DNA from: Candidatus Limnocylindrales bacterium
GTDB taxonomy: Bacteria > Chloroflexota > Limnocylindria > Limnocylindrales > CSP1-4
Assembly: GCA_030647575.1 (NCBI GenBank)
Contig: JAUSJS010000228.1
Location: 1-13,695, forward strand
DNA: 13,695 bases
Direction of reading: 5' to 3'
Below the pieces are notes generated by a model, which saw only the letters and a program-made list of their open reading frames with translations, ran no database searches and was not told the DNA's origin. How positions within the stretch are numbered: the stretch's first letter is position 1; each line of letters begins with the position of its first letter. Made by a program: the position numbers and the translations under genes. Below, one piece after another: positions 1 to 7,511 of the stretch.

Positions 1-277
1 CGAACCCGAGCCAGGCGAGGTCCTCCAGGATCGCGGTGTCGTACTCGGGGTGGCTCCGCTCTCGGTCGTGGCCCTCGATCCGCAGGCGGACACGACTCCC
101 GGTCGCCGCAGCCAGGCCCCAGACCCAGATCGCGTTGACAACGTCGCCGAGGTGCAGATACCCGGTCGGCGTCGGTGCGAACCGCGCCAGCCAAGATGAC
201 CGGCGCTCGCCGGCCCCGCCCGCCGACCCGGAGTCAGTCGACGTCGTCGGTCCTCGCCTCCGCGCGAGCGCGATCAT
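1..277 (-). CDS. Glutamyl-tRNA synthetase-like protein (GluRS / glutamyl-Q-RS family), N-terminal part
   Basis: Partial: only about the first 92 residues lie in the window and the gene continues past the left edge. The translation contains RFAPTPTGYLHLGDVVNA followed by a segment ending RLRIEGHDRERS and ILEDLAWLGF. This is the N-terminal Rossmann core of class I glutamyl-tRNA synthetases, with HLGD at the HIGH position and RIEGHDR where RIEDTD is usual. Such proteins charge tRNA-Glu or, in the short GluQ form, attach glutamate to queuosine in tRNA-Asp; length is needed to choose and is not visible. The only usual start codon in frame before the motif is ATG at 277-275. That start overlaps the chorismate mutase gene by 44 nt and leaves a low-complexity leader of about 30 residues. 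It is the last visible gene of the aro operon. Family assignment is fairly sure; the start and exact function are not. Confidence 0.75.
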   Translation of the reverse strand, partial: MIALARRRGPTTSTDSGSAGGAGERRSSWLARFAPTPTGYLHLGDVVNAIWVWGLAAATGSRVRLRIEGHDRERSHPEYDTAILEDLAWLGF

Positions 278-557
278 GCGCCTCGAGCGCCCGGGTCGCG
301 GTCATCAGCCGTCGGTAGAGCGCCAGCAGATCCGCCTGCGGCAGCGGCCCCTGGTTGGCCATGGTCACGCGCAGGAGCACCTCGCGCTCTCGATCGCCGT
401 CGAGGATCGCCCGCCGGCCGCGGGCGGCTTTGGCGATCCCTGCCTCGCGAGCCAGCTCGGCCCGCTCGTTGAGCAACCCGACGATCCGCCGATCCAGCGC
501 GTCGATGCGCTGGCGGAGGCGGCGCAGCTCGACGGTTTCGGGTTCGCGCCTCGTCAC
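234..557 (-). CDS. Chorismate mutase, AroQ class
   Basis: A 107-residue all-helical chorismate mutase converting chorismate to prephenate, the committed step to Phe and Tyr. Start GTG at 557-555 overlaps the aroQ stop by four bases (GTGA), so translation is probably coupled. The sequence begins VTRREPETVELRRLRQRIDA. Matching to E. coli P-protein mutase by eye, the active-site residues are present: Arg of LRQRID (R11), Arg of NERAELA (R28), Lys of GIAKAA (K39), and the D-x-DRE block in ILDGDRERE (D48, R51, E52). The position of Q88 carries Glu in LMTATRALE, as in some other family members. There is no fused prephenate dehydratase or dehydrogenase and no ACT domain, so feedback must act elsewhere. 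The C-terminus is charged and ends TDDVD. The 44-nt overlap with the following synthetase-like gene is odd and depends on that gene's start. Confidence 0.9.
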   Translation of the reverse strand: MTRREPETVELRRLRQRIDALDRRIVGLLNERAELAREAGIAKAARGRRAILDGDREREVLLRVTMANQGPLPQADLLALYRRLMTATRALEAHDRARAEARTDDVD

Positions 558-991
558 GGGGCGCTCCGAAAACGCGCCGCGATCGTCTCGAGCGCCAGCT
601 GGTAGCCGCGCGCGCCTTGCCCGACGATCGACTCGAGGGCGATGTCGTGGAGGAAATTGACTCGCCGGAACGCCTCGCGGCGCGACGGGTCCGACAGATG
701 CACCTCGATGAACGGTCGCTGGACGGCGAGCAGCGCGTCGCGCAAGGCCACGCTCGTGTGAGTCAGCCCGCCCGCGTTGACGATCGCGACGTCGAAGTCG
801 CGCTGGTGGAGCCGGTCGATCAACGCACCCTCGTGATTCGACTGGAAGAACGTGACGTCCAGGCCCAGCTCGCCGGCCCGGGCGCCGATCCCGGCGTGGA
901 TCTCGTCGAGCGACTCGCGCCCGTAGATCTCCGGTTCGCGTGTACCGACCAGGTTGAGATTCGGTCCCTGGAGCACGAGGACGGTCGTCAT
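554..991 (-). CDS. aroQ: Type II 3-dehydroquinate dehydratase
   Basis: A 145-residue enzyme that removes water from 3-dehydroquinate to give 3-dehydroshikimate, third step of the shikimate pathway; type II enzymes are small and usually dodecameric. It begins MTTVLVLQGPNLNLVGTREP, the family's N-terminal signature, with the catalytic Tyr in EIYG and the flexible-loop Arg in TREP. QSNHEG, THTSVALRDAL and EVHLSD follow, the last containing the catalytic His region. The usual NPGA/NPAG stretch reads NAGG, keeping the Asn. Start ATG at 991-989 overlaps the aroKB stop (ATGA). Its stop overlaps the chorismate mutase GTG start. Length and motifs are typical, so identification is secure. Confidence 0.95.
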   Translation of the reverse strand: MTTVLVLQGPNLNLVGTREPEIYGRESLDEIHAGIGARAGELGLDVTFFQSNHEGALIDRLHQRDFDVAIVNAGGLTHTSVALRDALLAVQRPFIEVHLSDPSRREAFRRVNFLHDIALESIVGQGARGYQLALETIAARFRSAP

Positions 992-2640
992 CGTGGGCTC
1001 CCGGCGGCCAGCAGCGACGACGCCGCGCGCTCGACGACCTCGACCTCGATATCGTCGCGCACGACGATCCCGTCGGCGGTCGGGAGCACCCAGCGGAGAC
1101 GACCGCCGGCATGCTTCTTGTCGGTCGCGAGGTGGGCCAGGATGGCCTCGAGCGAGTAGGGGAGCGGCTCGGTCGCCAGTCCCAGCGCGTCGAGCAGCCG
1201 ACCGATCCGCTCCGCCCGCTCCGGCGGTGTCACGCCGACCTCGACCCCGATCCGGGCGGCCGCGCGCAGCCCGTACGCCACGGCCTCGCCGTGGAGCAGA
1301 CCGCCGTAGCCGGCTGCCGCCTCCACCGCATGACCGATCGAGTGCCCCAGGTTCAGGGCGATGCGGCCGCCAGTCCCCCCGCGCTCGCGCTCGTCGGCGA
1401 TGACGACCTCGACCTTGGCCCAGCCGGCCCTCTCGACCAGCTCGGCGACGGCGCCGGATGCGAAGGCGGCCGGATCGCACCGGGCGATCGCCGAGCCCTG
1501 TGCCTCCAGCAGTTCGAACAACCGCTCGTCTCCGAGTACCGCCATCTTGACTGCCTCGCCGAGGGCAGCCCGCAACTGGCGTTCGGGGAGCGTCCGAAGG
1601 ACGGCCACATCGATGACGATCGCCGCCGGCTGATGAAACGCCCCGACCAGGTTCTTGCCCTCCGGCAGGTCCACCCCGGCCTTGCCGCCGATCGCCGCAT
1701 CGATCTGGCCCACGAGCGTCGTCGGGACCTGGATGAACCGGATGCCGCGCAGGTAGGTGGCCGCCACGAAACCGGCCGTGTCGCCGAGCGCGCCGCCGCC
1801 GATTGCGACCAGCGGCTCGGAGCGCTCCACGCGGAGGCCGGCCAGCTCGCTCCCGGCCGACTCCACGACGCTGAGCCGCTTGGACGCCTCGCCTTGCGGA
1901 AGCAGCACCCGCTCGACCGCCCAGCCACGCTCACGAAGGCCCGCCGCGGCCCGCTCGCCGACCGCTTCCCAGGCCCCGGGTTCGCTGATCACGATCGCGC
2001 GACGGGCGCCGAGCGCCTCGAGCTCCGCAGCTAGCGCCTCGACGAGAATCCCGTCACCCAGCACGATCCGCCCGATCGAAGTCGTGGCCCGGAGCAGGGT
2101 CGTGCCGCCCGCCGCGGCCGTCATCGCCTTCGGCAGGCGCTCCTCGATTGCGTCGACCACGCCATGGACCTCGGCGACACCCGACTGGTGGATGTGGGCT
2201 GCGGCATAGAACCGTTCGCGCCGGTTGGCCAGGTCGCGGATCGTGCCAATCGGGTCGCGGCCGCTGACCAGCGGGCGGACATGAGGCGAGCGACGGAGGC
2301 GCTGGGCGAGGACCTCGGGGCGGCCGCCCAGCCAGACCGTCGTCCGGCCTCGATAGAGCGCCCAGCGATTGCGCGGATCGACGATCGCCCCGCCGCCCGT
2401 GGCGATCACCCGGCGAACGTCGGGTTCGCGGTCGGCCGGTCCGAGGTCGGCGATCGCGGAGCGTTCGAGCGCCCGAAAGGCGACCTCGCCGTCGTCGGCG
2501 AAGATCTCGGGAATGGATCGGCCGCTGGCCGACTCGATCCGCTCGTCGAGGTCGATGAACGTGGCCGCGTGCCGGTGGGCCAGGCGCTTGCCGATGACGC
2601 TCTTGCCGCTCCCCGGCAGGCCGACCAGCACGACGTCCAC
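988..2640 (-). CDS. aroKB: Bifunctional shikimate kinase / 3-dehydroquinate synthase fusion
   Basis: A 550-residue fusion of two shikimate-pathway enzymes. Residues 1 to about 170 are shikimate kinase: Walker A GLPGSGKS at 7-14, the shikimate-contact stretch FIDLDERIE near 29-36, TGGGAI at 81-86 and the lid RPL near 122-124. Residues from about 180 to 545 are 3-dehydroquinate synthase: GGGALGDTAGF at 281-291, VPTTLVGQIDAAIGGK at 305-320, and zinc ligands expected at E362 (GEAVKMA), H433 (LGHSIGH) and H450 (LHGEAVAYG). The synthase makes dehydroquinate from DAHP (step 2) and the kinase makes shikimate-3-phosphate (step 5), so the fused activities are not consecutive. Kinase-synthase fusions are known, for example in Thermotoga. 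It starts 7 nt after aroC ends, and its stop overlaps the aroQ start. No frameshift or linker stop is visible. Confidence 0.95.
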   Translation of the reverse strand: MDVVLVGLPGSGKSVIGKRLAHRHAATFIDLDERIESASGRSIPEIFADDGEVAFRALERSAIADLGPADREPDVRRVIATGGGAIVDPRNRWALYRGRTTVWLGGRPEVLAQRLRRSPHVRPLVSGRDPIGTIRDLANRRERFYAAAHIHQSGVAEVHGVVDAIEERLPKAMTAAAGGTTLLRATTSIGRIVLGDGILVEALAAELEALGARRAIVISEPGAWEAVGERAAAGLRERGWAVERVLLPQGEASKRLSVVESAGSELAGLRVERSEPLVAIGGGALGDTAGFVAATYLRGIRFIQVPTTLVGQIDAAIGGKAGVDLPEGKNLVGAFHQPAAIVIDVAVLRTLPERQLRAALGEAVKMAVLGDERLFELLEAQGSAIARCDPAAFASGAVAELVERAGWAKVEVVIADERERGGTGGRIALNLGHSIGHAVEAAAGYGGLLHGEAVAYGLRAAARIGVEVGVTPPERAERIGRLLDALGLATEPLPYSLEAILAHLATDKKHAGGRLRWVLPTADGIVVRDDIEVEVVERAASSLLAAGSPR

Positions 2641-2647
2641 GGTCGCC

Positions 2648-3988
2648 TCAGTCGTCCCCGCCGGACCCGGCCTCGTCCGTGCCGGTCAGGCCGTGGGCCG
2701 GGGCCGGCGCCGCGGCCCCAGCGTTCGCGGGCGTCGACAGACTCGCGTCCCGCCGCCGCCCACCCGCGACCGGCGCCTCGGGCGCCGCGGCGATCCGGGC
2801 CCGATATCGCTCCAGGCCGGCACGCACATCGTCCACCGTGTCGCCGCCGAACTTCTCGAGCACGAACGAGGCGAGGGTCAGCATCACCATCGCCTCGGCG
2901 ACCACGCCCGCCGCCGGCACGACACTGATGTCGCTCCGCTCGTAGTGCGCCTTGTCGACCGCCTCGCCGGTCACCAGGTCGGCCGACGGCAGCGGCCGGG
3001 CCAGCGTGGAGATCGGCTTCACGGCCCCACGCACGACGAGCGGCTCGCCGTTGGTCACGCCGCCGGTCAGGCCACCCGCGTTGTTCGAGCGGTGGACCCA
3101 GCGGCCCTCCTCGGTTCGCCCCTCGATGACGTCATGGACGCCCGACCCGAACCGCCGGGTCTGCTCGAAGCCGAGCCCGAACTCCACGCCCTTGACGATG
3201 TTGATGCTCATCACCGCGGCCGCCAGGGCCGCGTCCAGCCGGCGATCCCAGTGGACGTACGACCCGAGACCGATCGGCAGGCCGTGGACCACGACCTCGA
3301 AGACCCCGCCCACAGTGTCCCCGGCCGACCGAGCCTCGTCGATCCGGGCGATCATCCGCTCCTCCGCAGCGGGATCCGGGCAGCGCAACGGAGAGGCGTC
3401 GGCCTCATCGCGGGAGCGGGTGCATAACGCCGGATCGACGCTGACGCCGCCCACCTCGGCGGTGAACGACCAGGTCTCGATGCCGAATTCGCGCAGGAAC
3501 GCGCGGGCCACGCCCCCGGCAGCCACGCGCGCCGCGGTCTCGCGCGCCGAGGCCCGCTCCAGCACGTTGCGCACGTCGTTGAAGCCGTACTTGAGGGCAC
3601 CTGCGAGGTCCGCGTGGCCGGGCCGGACGCGGGTGATCGGCGTAGCCTTCTTGTTCCCCTCCGAGGCCGCCGTGAAGAGGGCGCCGGCTGCCTCTTCGTC
3701 GAGCGGCTCGACGGCCATCACCTGGGTCCAGTTCTCCCAGTCGCGGTTGCGCACGAGCAGCAGGATCGGCGAGCCAAGGGTCAGTCCGTGGCGGACCCCG
3801 CCCAGGATCTCGGCCCGGTCCTGTTCGATCGTCTGGCGCGCGCCGCGGCCATAGCCGCGCTGACGGCGGGCGAGGTCCACGGCGACGTCGTCGGCCGTTA
3901 CCGTCAGTCCGGCCGGGACGCCCTCGATGGTGACCCCCAGGGACGGTCCGTGGGATTCACCCGCCGTCAGGAATCGGAAGGCGCCCAT
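2648..3988 (-). CDS. aroC: Chorismate synthase
   Basis: A 446-residue FMN-dependent enzyme converting EPSP to chorismate, the last common step. It starts MGAFRFLTAGESHGPSLGV, with the GESHG signature and the conserved His at 13. RRQRGYGRGARQTIEQD follows (FMN and substrate contacts), then SGVHDVIEG, RSNNAGGLTGGVTNGEP and KPISTL, the conserved core. The pattern is that of the monofunctional bacterial/plant type, which depends on an external flavin reductase. The family is usually about 360-390 residues; here the last 45 or so form a tail rich in Ala, Gly, Pro and acidic residues that looks disordered. The start lies 36 nt after the aroE stop and shows no strong Shine-Dalgarno sequence. The next gene, aroKB, begins 7 nt downstream. 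Confidence 0.95.
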   Translation of the reverse strand: MGAFRFLTAGESHGPSLGVTIEGVPAGLTVTADDVAVDLARRQRGYGRGARQTIEQDRAEILGGVRHGLTLGSPILLLVRNRDWENWTQVMAVEPLDEEAAGALFTAASEGNKKATPITRVRPGHADLAGALKYGFNDVRNVLERASARETAARVAAGGVARAFLREFGIETWSFTAEVGGVSVDPALCTRSRDEADASPLRCPDPAAEERMIARIDEARSAGDTVGGVFEVVVHGLPIGLGSYVHWDRRLDAALAAAVMSINIVKGVEFGLGFEQTRRFGSGVHDVIEGRTEEGRWVHRSNNAGGLTGGVTNGEPLVVRGAVKPISTLARPLPSADLVTGEAVDKAHYERSDISVVPAAGVVAEAMVMLTLASFVLEKFGGDTVDDVRAGLERYRARIAAAPEAPVAGGRRRDASLSTPANAGAAAPAPAHGLTGTDEAGSGGDD

Positions 3989-4024
3989 GGGGTGCGCGTC
4001 GTCCGCCGGTCCGTCGCGCGGCCG

Positions 4025-4945
4025 TCAGTCGGCCGCGTCGGCCGCGGCGGCCTCGCCGGCAGCGTCAGGGGCACCGTCGCCGGCCGGCTCGCCCTCTGCG
4101 GAGCGCAGGCCGCTGGCGCGCGCCTCTGCGAGGCGTTCCTGCATTAGCTCGAGTGGTGCCGGCTGGCCGGTCCAGAGGGTGAAGGCGGCCGCGCCCTGGT
4201 GGAGCAGCATCAGCTCGCCGTCGGCCACCGTGCAACCGGCGGCCGCCGCGTCGCGCAGGAGCCTGGTCCGAGCGTAGATGAGATCCAGGACCAGCAGTTC
4301 GGGGTTTAGCGCCTCGGCCGGGATCGGGCTCTCGTCGCTGGTCAGCCCGATCGAGGTCGCATTCACCAGGACCCGCGCCTTGGCCAGCTCGGCCTCGATG
4401 ATCGACGCGTGCCAGGGCATCGCCCGCAGCTCCATGTGGGCCGCGCTGCGCCCGAAGTGCTTGACCAGGCTCTCGGCTCGATGGAGATGCCGGTTGAACA
4501 CGATGATCCGCTGGAAGCCATCGGTGATCAGGCCGTAGACCACCGCTCGGGCGCCGCCACCGGCACCGAGCACGACCCCCTGGCGCGGCATCTTCTGCTT
4601 GCCAACCAGACGATCGAGCGCGACCTTGAAGCCGGGCACGTCCGTGTTGTGGCCGATCAACCGCTTGCCCTCGCGGGTGATCGTATTGACCGCGCCGGTC
4701 GCGTGGGCCTCCTCGGTCAGGCGGTCCACCATCGGCACGACCCGTTCCTTGTGCGGGATCGTGACGTTGGCGCCGAGAAAGGCGTCGGTCCGCAGCTCGG
4801 CAACGGCATCGGCCAGCTCGATCGGGGCGCGGTCCCATGTCTCGTAGACCGCGTCGATGCCGAGCGAATCGAAGGCCGCCTGGTGCATCGCGCCGGACAG
4901 CGAGTGGGCCACGGGGTGGCCGATCAGGACGACGCGCTTGGTCAT
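4025..4945 (-). CDS. aroE: Shikimate dehydrogenase (NADP+)
   Basis: A 306-residue shikimate dehydrogenase reducing 3-dehydroshikimate to shikimate with NADPH. Visible motifs in order: HPVAHSLSGAMH at 10-21 (substrate serines), NVTIPHK at 60-66 with the catalytic Lys at 66, HNTDVPGF with the paired Asp at 102, the dinucleotide loop GAGGGARA at 127-134, NR at 151-152 near the expected NADP phosphate site, NATSIGL at 195-201, LIYA with Tyr near 224, and the C-terminal helix motif ELMLLHQGAAAF. Family length is about 270-290; the excess is an Ala/Gly/Glu/Asp-rich tail of some 30 residues ending AAAADAAD, similar in character to the tail of AroC. The ATG overlaps the aroA stop by four bases (ATGA), which implies coupled translation. 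Confidence 0.95.
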   Translation of the reverse strand: MTKRVVLIGHPVAHSLSGAMHQAAFDSLGIDAVYETWDRAPIELADAVAELRTDAFLGANVTIPHKERVVPMVDRLTEEAHATGAVNTITREGKRLIGHNTDVPGFKVALDRLVGKQKMPRQGVVLGAGGGARAVVYGLITDGFQRIIVFNRHLHRAESLVKHFGRSAAHMELRAMPWHASIIEAELAKARVLVNATSIGLTSDESPIPAEALNPELLVLDLIYARTRLLRDAAAAGCTVADGELMLLHQGAAAFTLWTGQPAPLELMQERLAEARASGLRSAEGEPAGDGAPDAAGEAAAADAAD

Positions 4946-6309
4946 GCTCGTACCCTTTCGAGGTCGTCGAAGAAGCCGGGATAGGAGATCGCGGCCGAAC
5001 CCGGCCGCTCGATCGTCGTGTCGCCCGAGGCGACGAGGCCGGCGACCGCGAAGGTCATCGCCAGGCGGTGATCGTCGAGGCTGTCGGTGGCCGCGCCGCG
5101 CAGGGCGGTGCCGCCTTCGATGTGGAGGTCGTTGCCGTCGATCTCGATCCGGGCCCCCATCGCCCGCAGGCCCGTCGCGACTCCACTGATCCGGTCGGAC
5201 TCCTTGTGGCGCAGCTCGCCGGCGCCGCGGATGACGGTCGTCCCGCGGGCAGCCGTGGCGGCGAGACAGAGGACCGGGATCTCGTCGATCGCAGCGGCCA
5301 CGTCGGCCGGGCCAAGATCTGTCGCCCGAAGCTCCGATGAACGGACGACCAGGTCGGCGATCGGCTCGCCGACCCCGTCGTCCGGTCCGTCACGGTGGGG
5401 ACGCACCTCGATCTCGGCGCCCATCGAACGCAGGATGTCGATGACCGCCCGGCGGGTCGGATTGATCCCGACGTCGTGCAGGACCAGCTCGGCGTCCGGG
5501 TGGATGGCGCCCGCCACCAGCCAGAAGGCAGCCGCCGAGACGTCGCCCGGGACTCGCTCATGGACCGTGTGCACCGACACCCCTCCTTGCACCGTCCAGG
5601 CGACTCGCCCGTCGGGCGCATCCTCACGCTCGACCGGCACGCCTCGCGCCCTGAGCATGCGTTCCGTGTGGTCGCGCGTGGCGACCGCTTCCCGAACCGT
5701 CGTCCGACCGTCGGCTCGCAGCCCGGCCAGCAGGATCGCCGACTTCACCTGCGCGCTCGGCACCGAAGTTGCGATGTCGATCGACCGGAGCGGCGTATGG
5801 CCGACCACGGTCAGGGGAGGGAGGGAGTCGTTCCGTCGGGCATGGAGCAGCGCGCCCATCGAGCGCAGTGGCTCGATGATACGGGCGACCGGACGGCGGC
5901 GCAATGACGCGTCGCCATCGAGGACGCAGGTCATCGGCAGGCCGGCGAGGATGCCGCAGATCAGCCGCAGGCTCGTCCCGGAGTTGCCGCAATCGAGGAT
6001 CCGGTCGGGCTCGGTCAGGCCATCCGCGCCTGGCGATACGATCCGGTAGGTGACGCTGCGGCCGTCGTCGACGACCCGTTCGACCGTGGCGCCGAGGGCC
6101 TCCACGATCCGGGCCGTCGAGCGGACATCGGCGCCGTCGCTCGCGTCCTCGATCCGGCTCTCGCCCACGGCCAGGGCGGCGAGCATCAGCGCGCGGTGAC
6201 TGATCGACTTGTCGCCGGGCAGGCGCAGCTCCCCACGCAGACGAGCGCTCCCGTGGACGCGGGCGAGCTCACGCACGGGGGTCGAGGCGGACATCGGCGA
6301 GGGACTCAA
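4942..6309 (-). CDS. aroA: 3-phosphoshikimate 1-carboxyvinyltransferase (EPSP synthase)
   Basis: A 455-residue EPSP synthase joining PEP and shikimate-3-phosphate. Visible motifs: LPGDKSISHRALM at 30-42, GNSGTSLRL at 108-116 (the loop contacting PEP and glyphosate; the Gly matching E. coli G96 is kept, and Leu follows Arg where E. coli has P101), RRRPV at 137-141, SAQVKSAILLAGL at 185-197, IDEIPVL with the expected catalytic Asp at 342, KESDRI at 369-374, and DDHRLAM at 412-418. The SAQVKSA and GNSGT forms resemble Bacillus-type rather than enterobacterial enzymes. Two starts are possible. TTG at 6309-6307 overlaps the aroF stop in a TTGA arrangement like the other junctions of this operon, and has GGCGGA upstream. 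ATG at 6294-6292 would remove five residues. I favour TTG slightly; the enzyme core is unaffected. Confidence 0.95.
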   Translation of the reverse strand: MSPSPMSASTPVRELARVHGSARLRGELRLPGDKSISHRALMLAALAVGESRIEDASDGADVRSTARIVEALGATVERVVDDGRSVTYRIVSPGADGLTEPDRILDCGNSGTSLRLICGILAGLPMTCVLDGDASLRRRPVARIIEPLRSMGALLHARRNDSLPPLTVVGHTPLRSIDIATSVPSAQVKSAILLAGLRADGRTTVREAVATRDHTERMLRARGVPVEREDAPDGRVAWTVQGGVSVHTVHERVPGDVSAAAFWLVAGAIHPDAELVLHDVGINPTRRAVIDILRSMGAEIEVRPHRDGPDDGVGEPIADLVVRSSELRATDLGPADVAAAIDEIPVLCLAATAARGTTVIRGAGELRHKESDRISGVATGLRAMGARIEIDGNDLHIEGGTALRGAATDSLDDHRLAMTFAVAGLVASGDTTIERPGSAAISYPGFFDDLERVRA

Positions 6310-7391
6310 TGTCGCGCCAGTCCGCCGTTGCCACCGATGCCCAACGCGGCGGCGGACAGCATCGGGTCGCCGTGCAGCGAGCGGACGTGCTCGTGGACCG
6401 GGACGAGCGCGTCCATCATGTCGCGGAACTGGTCCAGGGTCAGCTGCTGCTCGGCGTCGGAGAGCGCCTCGTCCGGTCGCGGGTGGACCTCGACCATGAC
6501 CCCGTCCGCCCCGACCGCCACGGCACCCATCGCCAGGGGCTTGACCAGCCAGCGCTTCCCCGTGGCATGGGACGGATCCACGATCACCGGCAGGTGGGTC
6601 AGATGGTGGGCCAGCGGCACGGCAGCGAGATCCAACGTGTTGCGCGTGTAGGTCTCGAACGTGCGGATGCCGCGCTCACACAGGATGACGTTTGGATTCC
6701 CGGAGCTTACGATGTATTCCGCCGCCATCAGCCACTCCTCGACCGTGGCGCCATAACCGCGTTTGAGCATGACCGGCCGGGCGACCCGCCCCACGTCGCG
6801 CAGCAGCGAGTAGTTCTGCATGTTCCGGGTGCCGATCTGGAGGATGTCGGCATACTCGGCGACGACGTCGACCTGGCTCGGCTCCATCACCTCGGTGATG
6901 ACCGGCAGGCCCGTCCGCTCGCGGGCCTCGGCCAGGTAGCGCAGGGCCTGGACACCGAGTCCCTGGAAGCTATAGGGGCTCGTCCGCGGTTTGAACGCCC
7001 CGCCGCGCAGGATCGTGGCGCCGGCGGCCTTGACCGCATCGGCGGTTTCGAACAGCTGCTCGCGACTTTCGACCGAACACGGGCCGGCCATCACCGTCAG
7101 CGAGCCGTCGCCGATGACCGCGTCCAGCACATGGATCACCGTGTTTTCGGGGTGGAACTCGCGCGAGGTCAGCTTGAACGGGCGGTTGATCGGGGTCACG
7201 TCTTCGACGCCGGGCAGCGCGGCAAGGCGCTCCCGGAGCACCGACCGGCGGCCGCCCATCTCCCCGACGACGGCGATTACCGTGTGCTCGTTCGCGACAT
7301 GGTCGAACGGCGTCATCCCCTCGGCCAGGATCTGGCTCTTGACCCCCAGGATCTCGGCCTCGCTGGCGCCGACGGCCATCACGACGAACAT
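6306..7391 (-). CDS. aroF: DAHP synthase, type I-beta with N-terminal ferredoxin-like regulatory domain
   Basis: A 361-residue 3-deoxy-D-arabino-heptulosonate 7-phosphate synthase, which condenses PEP with erythrose-4-phosphate in the first step of the pathway. Residues 1 to about 70 form a small domain like the ferredoxin-like feedback domain of the Thermotoga maritima enzyme, where Tyr and Phe inhibit. The barrel follows: AGPCSVES at 102-109, RGGAFKPRTSPYSFQG at 129-144, QIGTRNMQN at 185-193, LKRG at 209-212 and DPSHATGKR at 272-280. Metal ligands are predicted as C105, H275, E301 and D312, each offset by three from the Thermotoga residues as I recall them. The first gene of the operon, it follows the attenuator leader directly. 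AGGGAG lies 10 nt before ATG at 7391-7389. A second in-frame ATG is four codons further on. Control is likely double: attenuation by Phe/Tyr supply and allosteric inhibition. Confidence 0.95.
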   Translation of the reverse strand: MFVVMAVGASEAEILGVKSQILAEGMTPFDHVANEHTVIAVVGEMGGRRSVLRERLAALPGVEDVTPINRPFKLTSREFHPENTVIHVLDAVIGDGSLTVMAGPCSVESREQLFETADAVKAAGATILRGGAFKPRTSPYSFQGLGVQALRYLAEARERTGLPVITEVMEPSQVDVVAEYADILQIGTRNMQNYSLLRDVGRVARPVMLKRGYGATVEEWLMAAEYIVSSGNPNVILCERGIRTFETYTRNTLDLAAVPLAHHLTHLPVIVDPSHATGKRWLVKPLAMGAVAVGADGVMVEVHPRPDEALSDAEQQLTLDQFRDMMDALVPVHEHVRSLHGDPMLSAAALGIGGNGGLARH

Positions 7392-7433
7392 CTGCTCGTG
7401 TCTCCCTCAGTCGGTTGCAGTGGTCGCTCGGCC

Positions 7434-7464
7434 AAACAAAAAGGCAGAGGTCTGACCTCTGCCT
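7434..7464 (-). terminator. Intrinsic terminator in the aro operon leader (attenuator)
   Basis: Read on the minus strand, GGCAGAGGTC, one A, then GACCTCTGCC form a perfect 10-bp inverted repeat (7463-7443), extendable by one A-T pair. TTTTTGTTT (7442-7434) follows immediately. On the plus strand the repeat is followed by no T run, so it works only toward aroF. It lies about 42 nt before the aroF ATG and about 90-110 nt after the predicted start of transcription. It does not follow a full-length gene, so its natural role is to stop or release transcription into the aro operon. Confidence 0.92.
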
Positions 7465-7488
7465 CGCTTGCCCGACACGACGCGTGCC

Positions 7489-7506
7489 CCCGGTCTAGCG
7501 ACCGGG
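7489..7506 (-). promoter_or_regulatory. GC-rich leader hairpin between leader ORF and terminator
   Basis: CCCGGTC (7506-7500), loop GCTA, GACCGGG (7495-7489): a perfect 7-bp stem beginning 5 nt after the leader-peptide stop codon. Its GGTC and GACC segments recur in the terminator stem, so partial exchange pairing is possible. The position suits a pause hairpin, which in known attenuators holds RNA polymerase until a ribosome starts on the leader. That role is inferred from position only. Confidence 0.65.
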
Positions 7507-7511
7507 AACGA

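Noticed and set aside
7443..7463. The leader hairpin as a terminator for a plus-strand gene
   Set aside because: No plus-strand gene ends here, and the T run is only on the minus-strand side, toward aroF.
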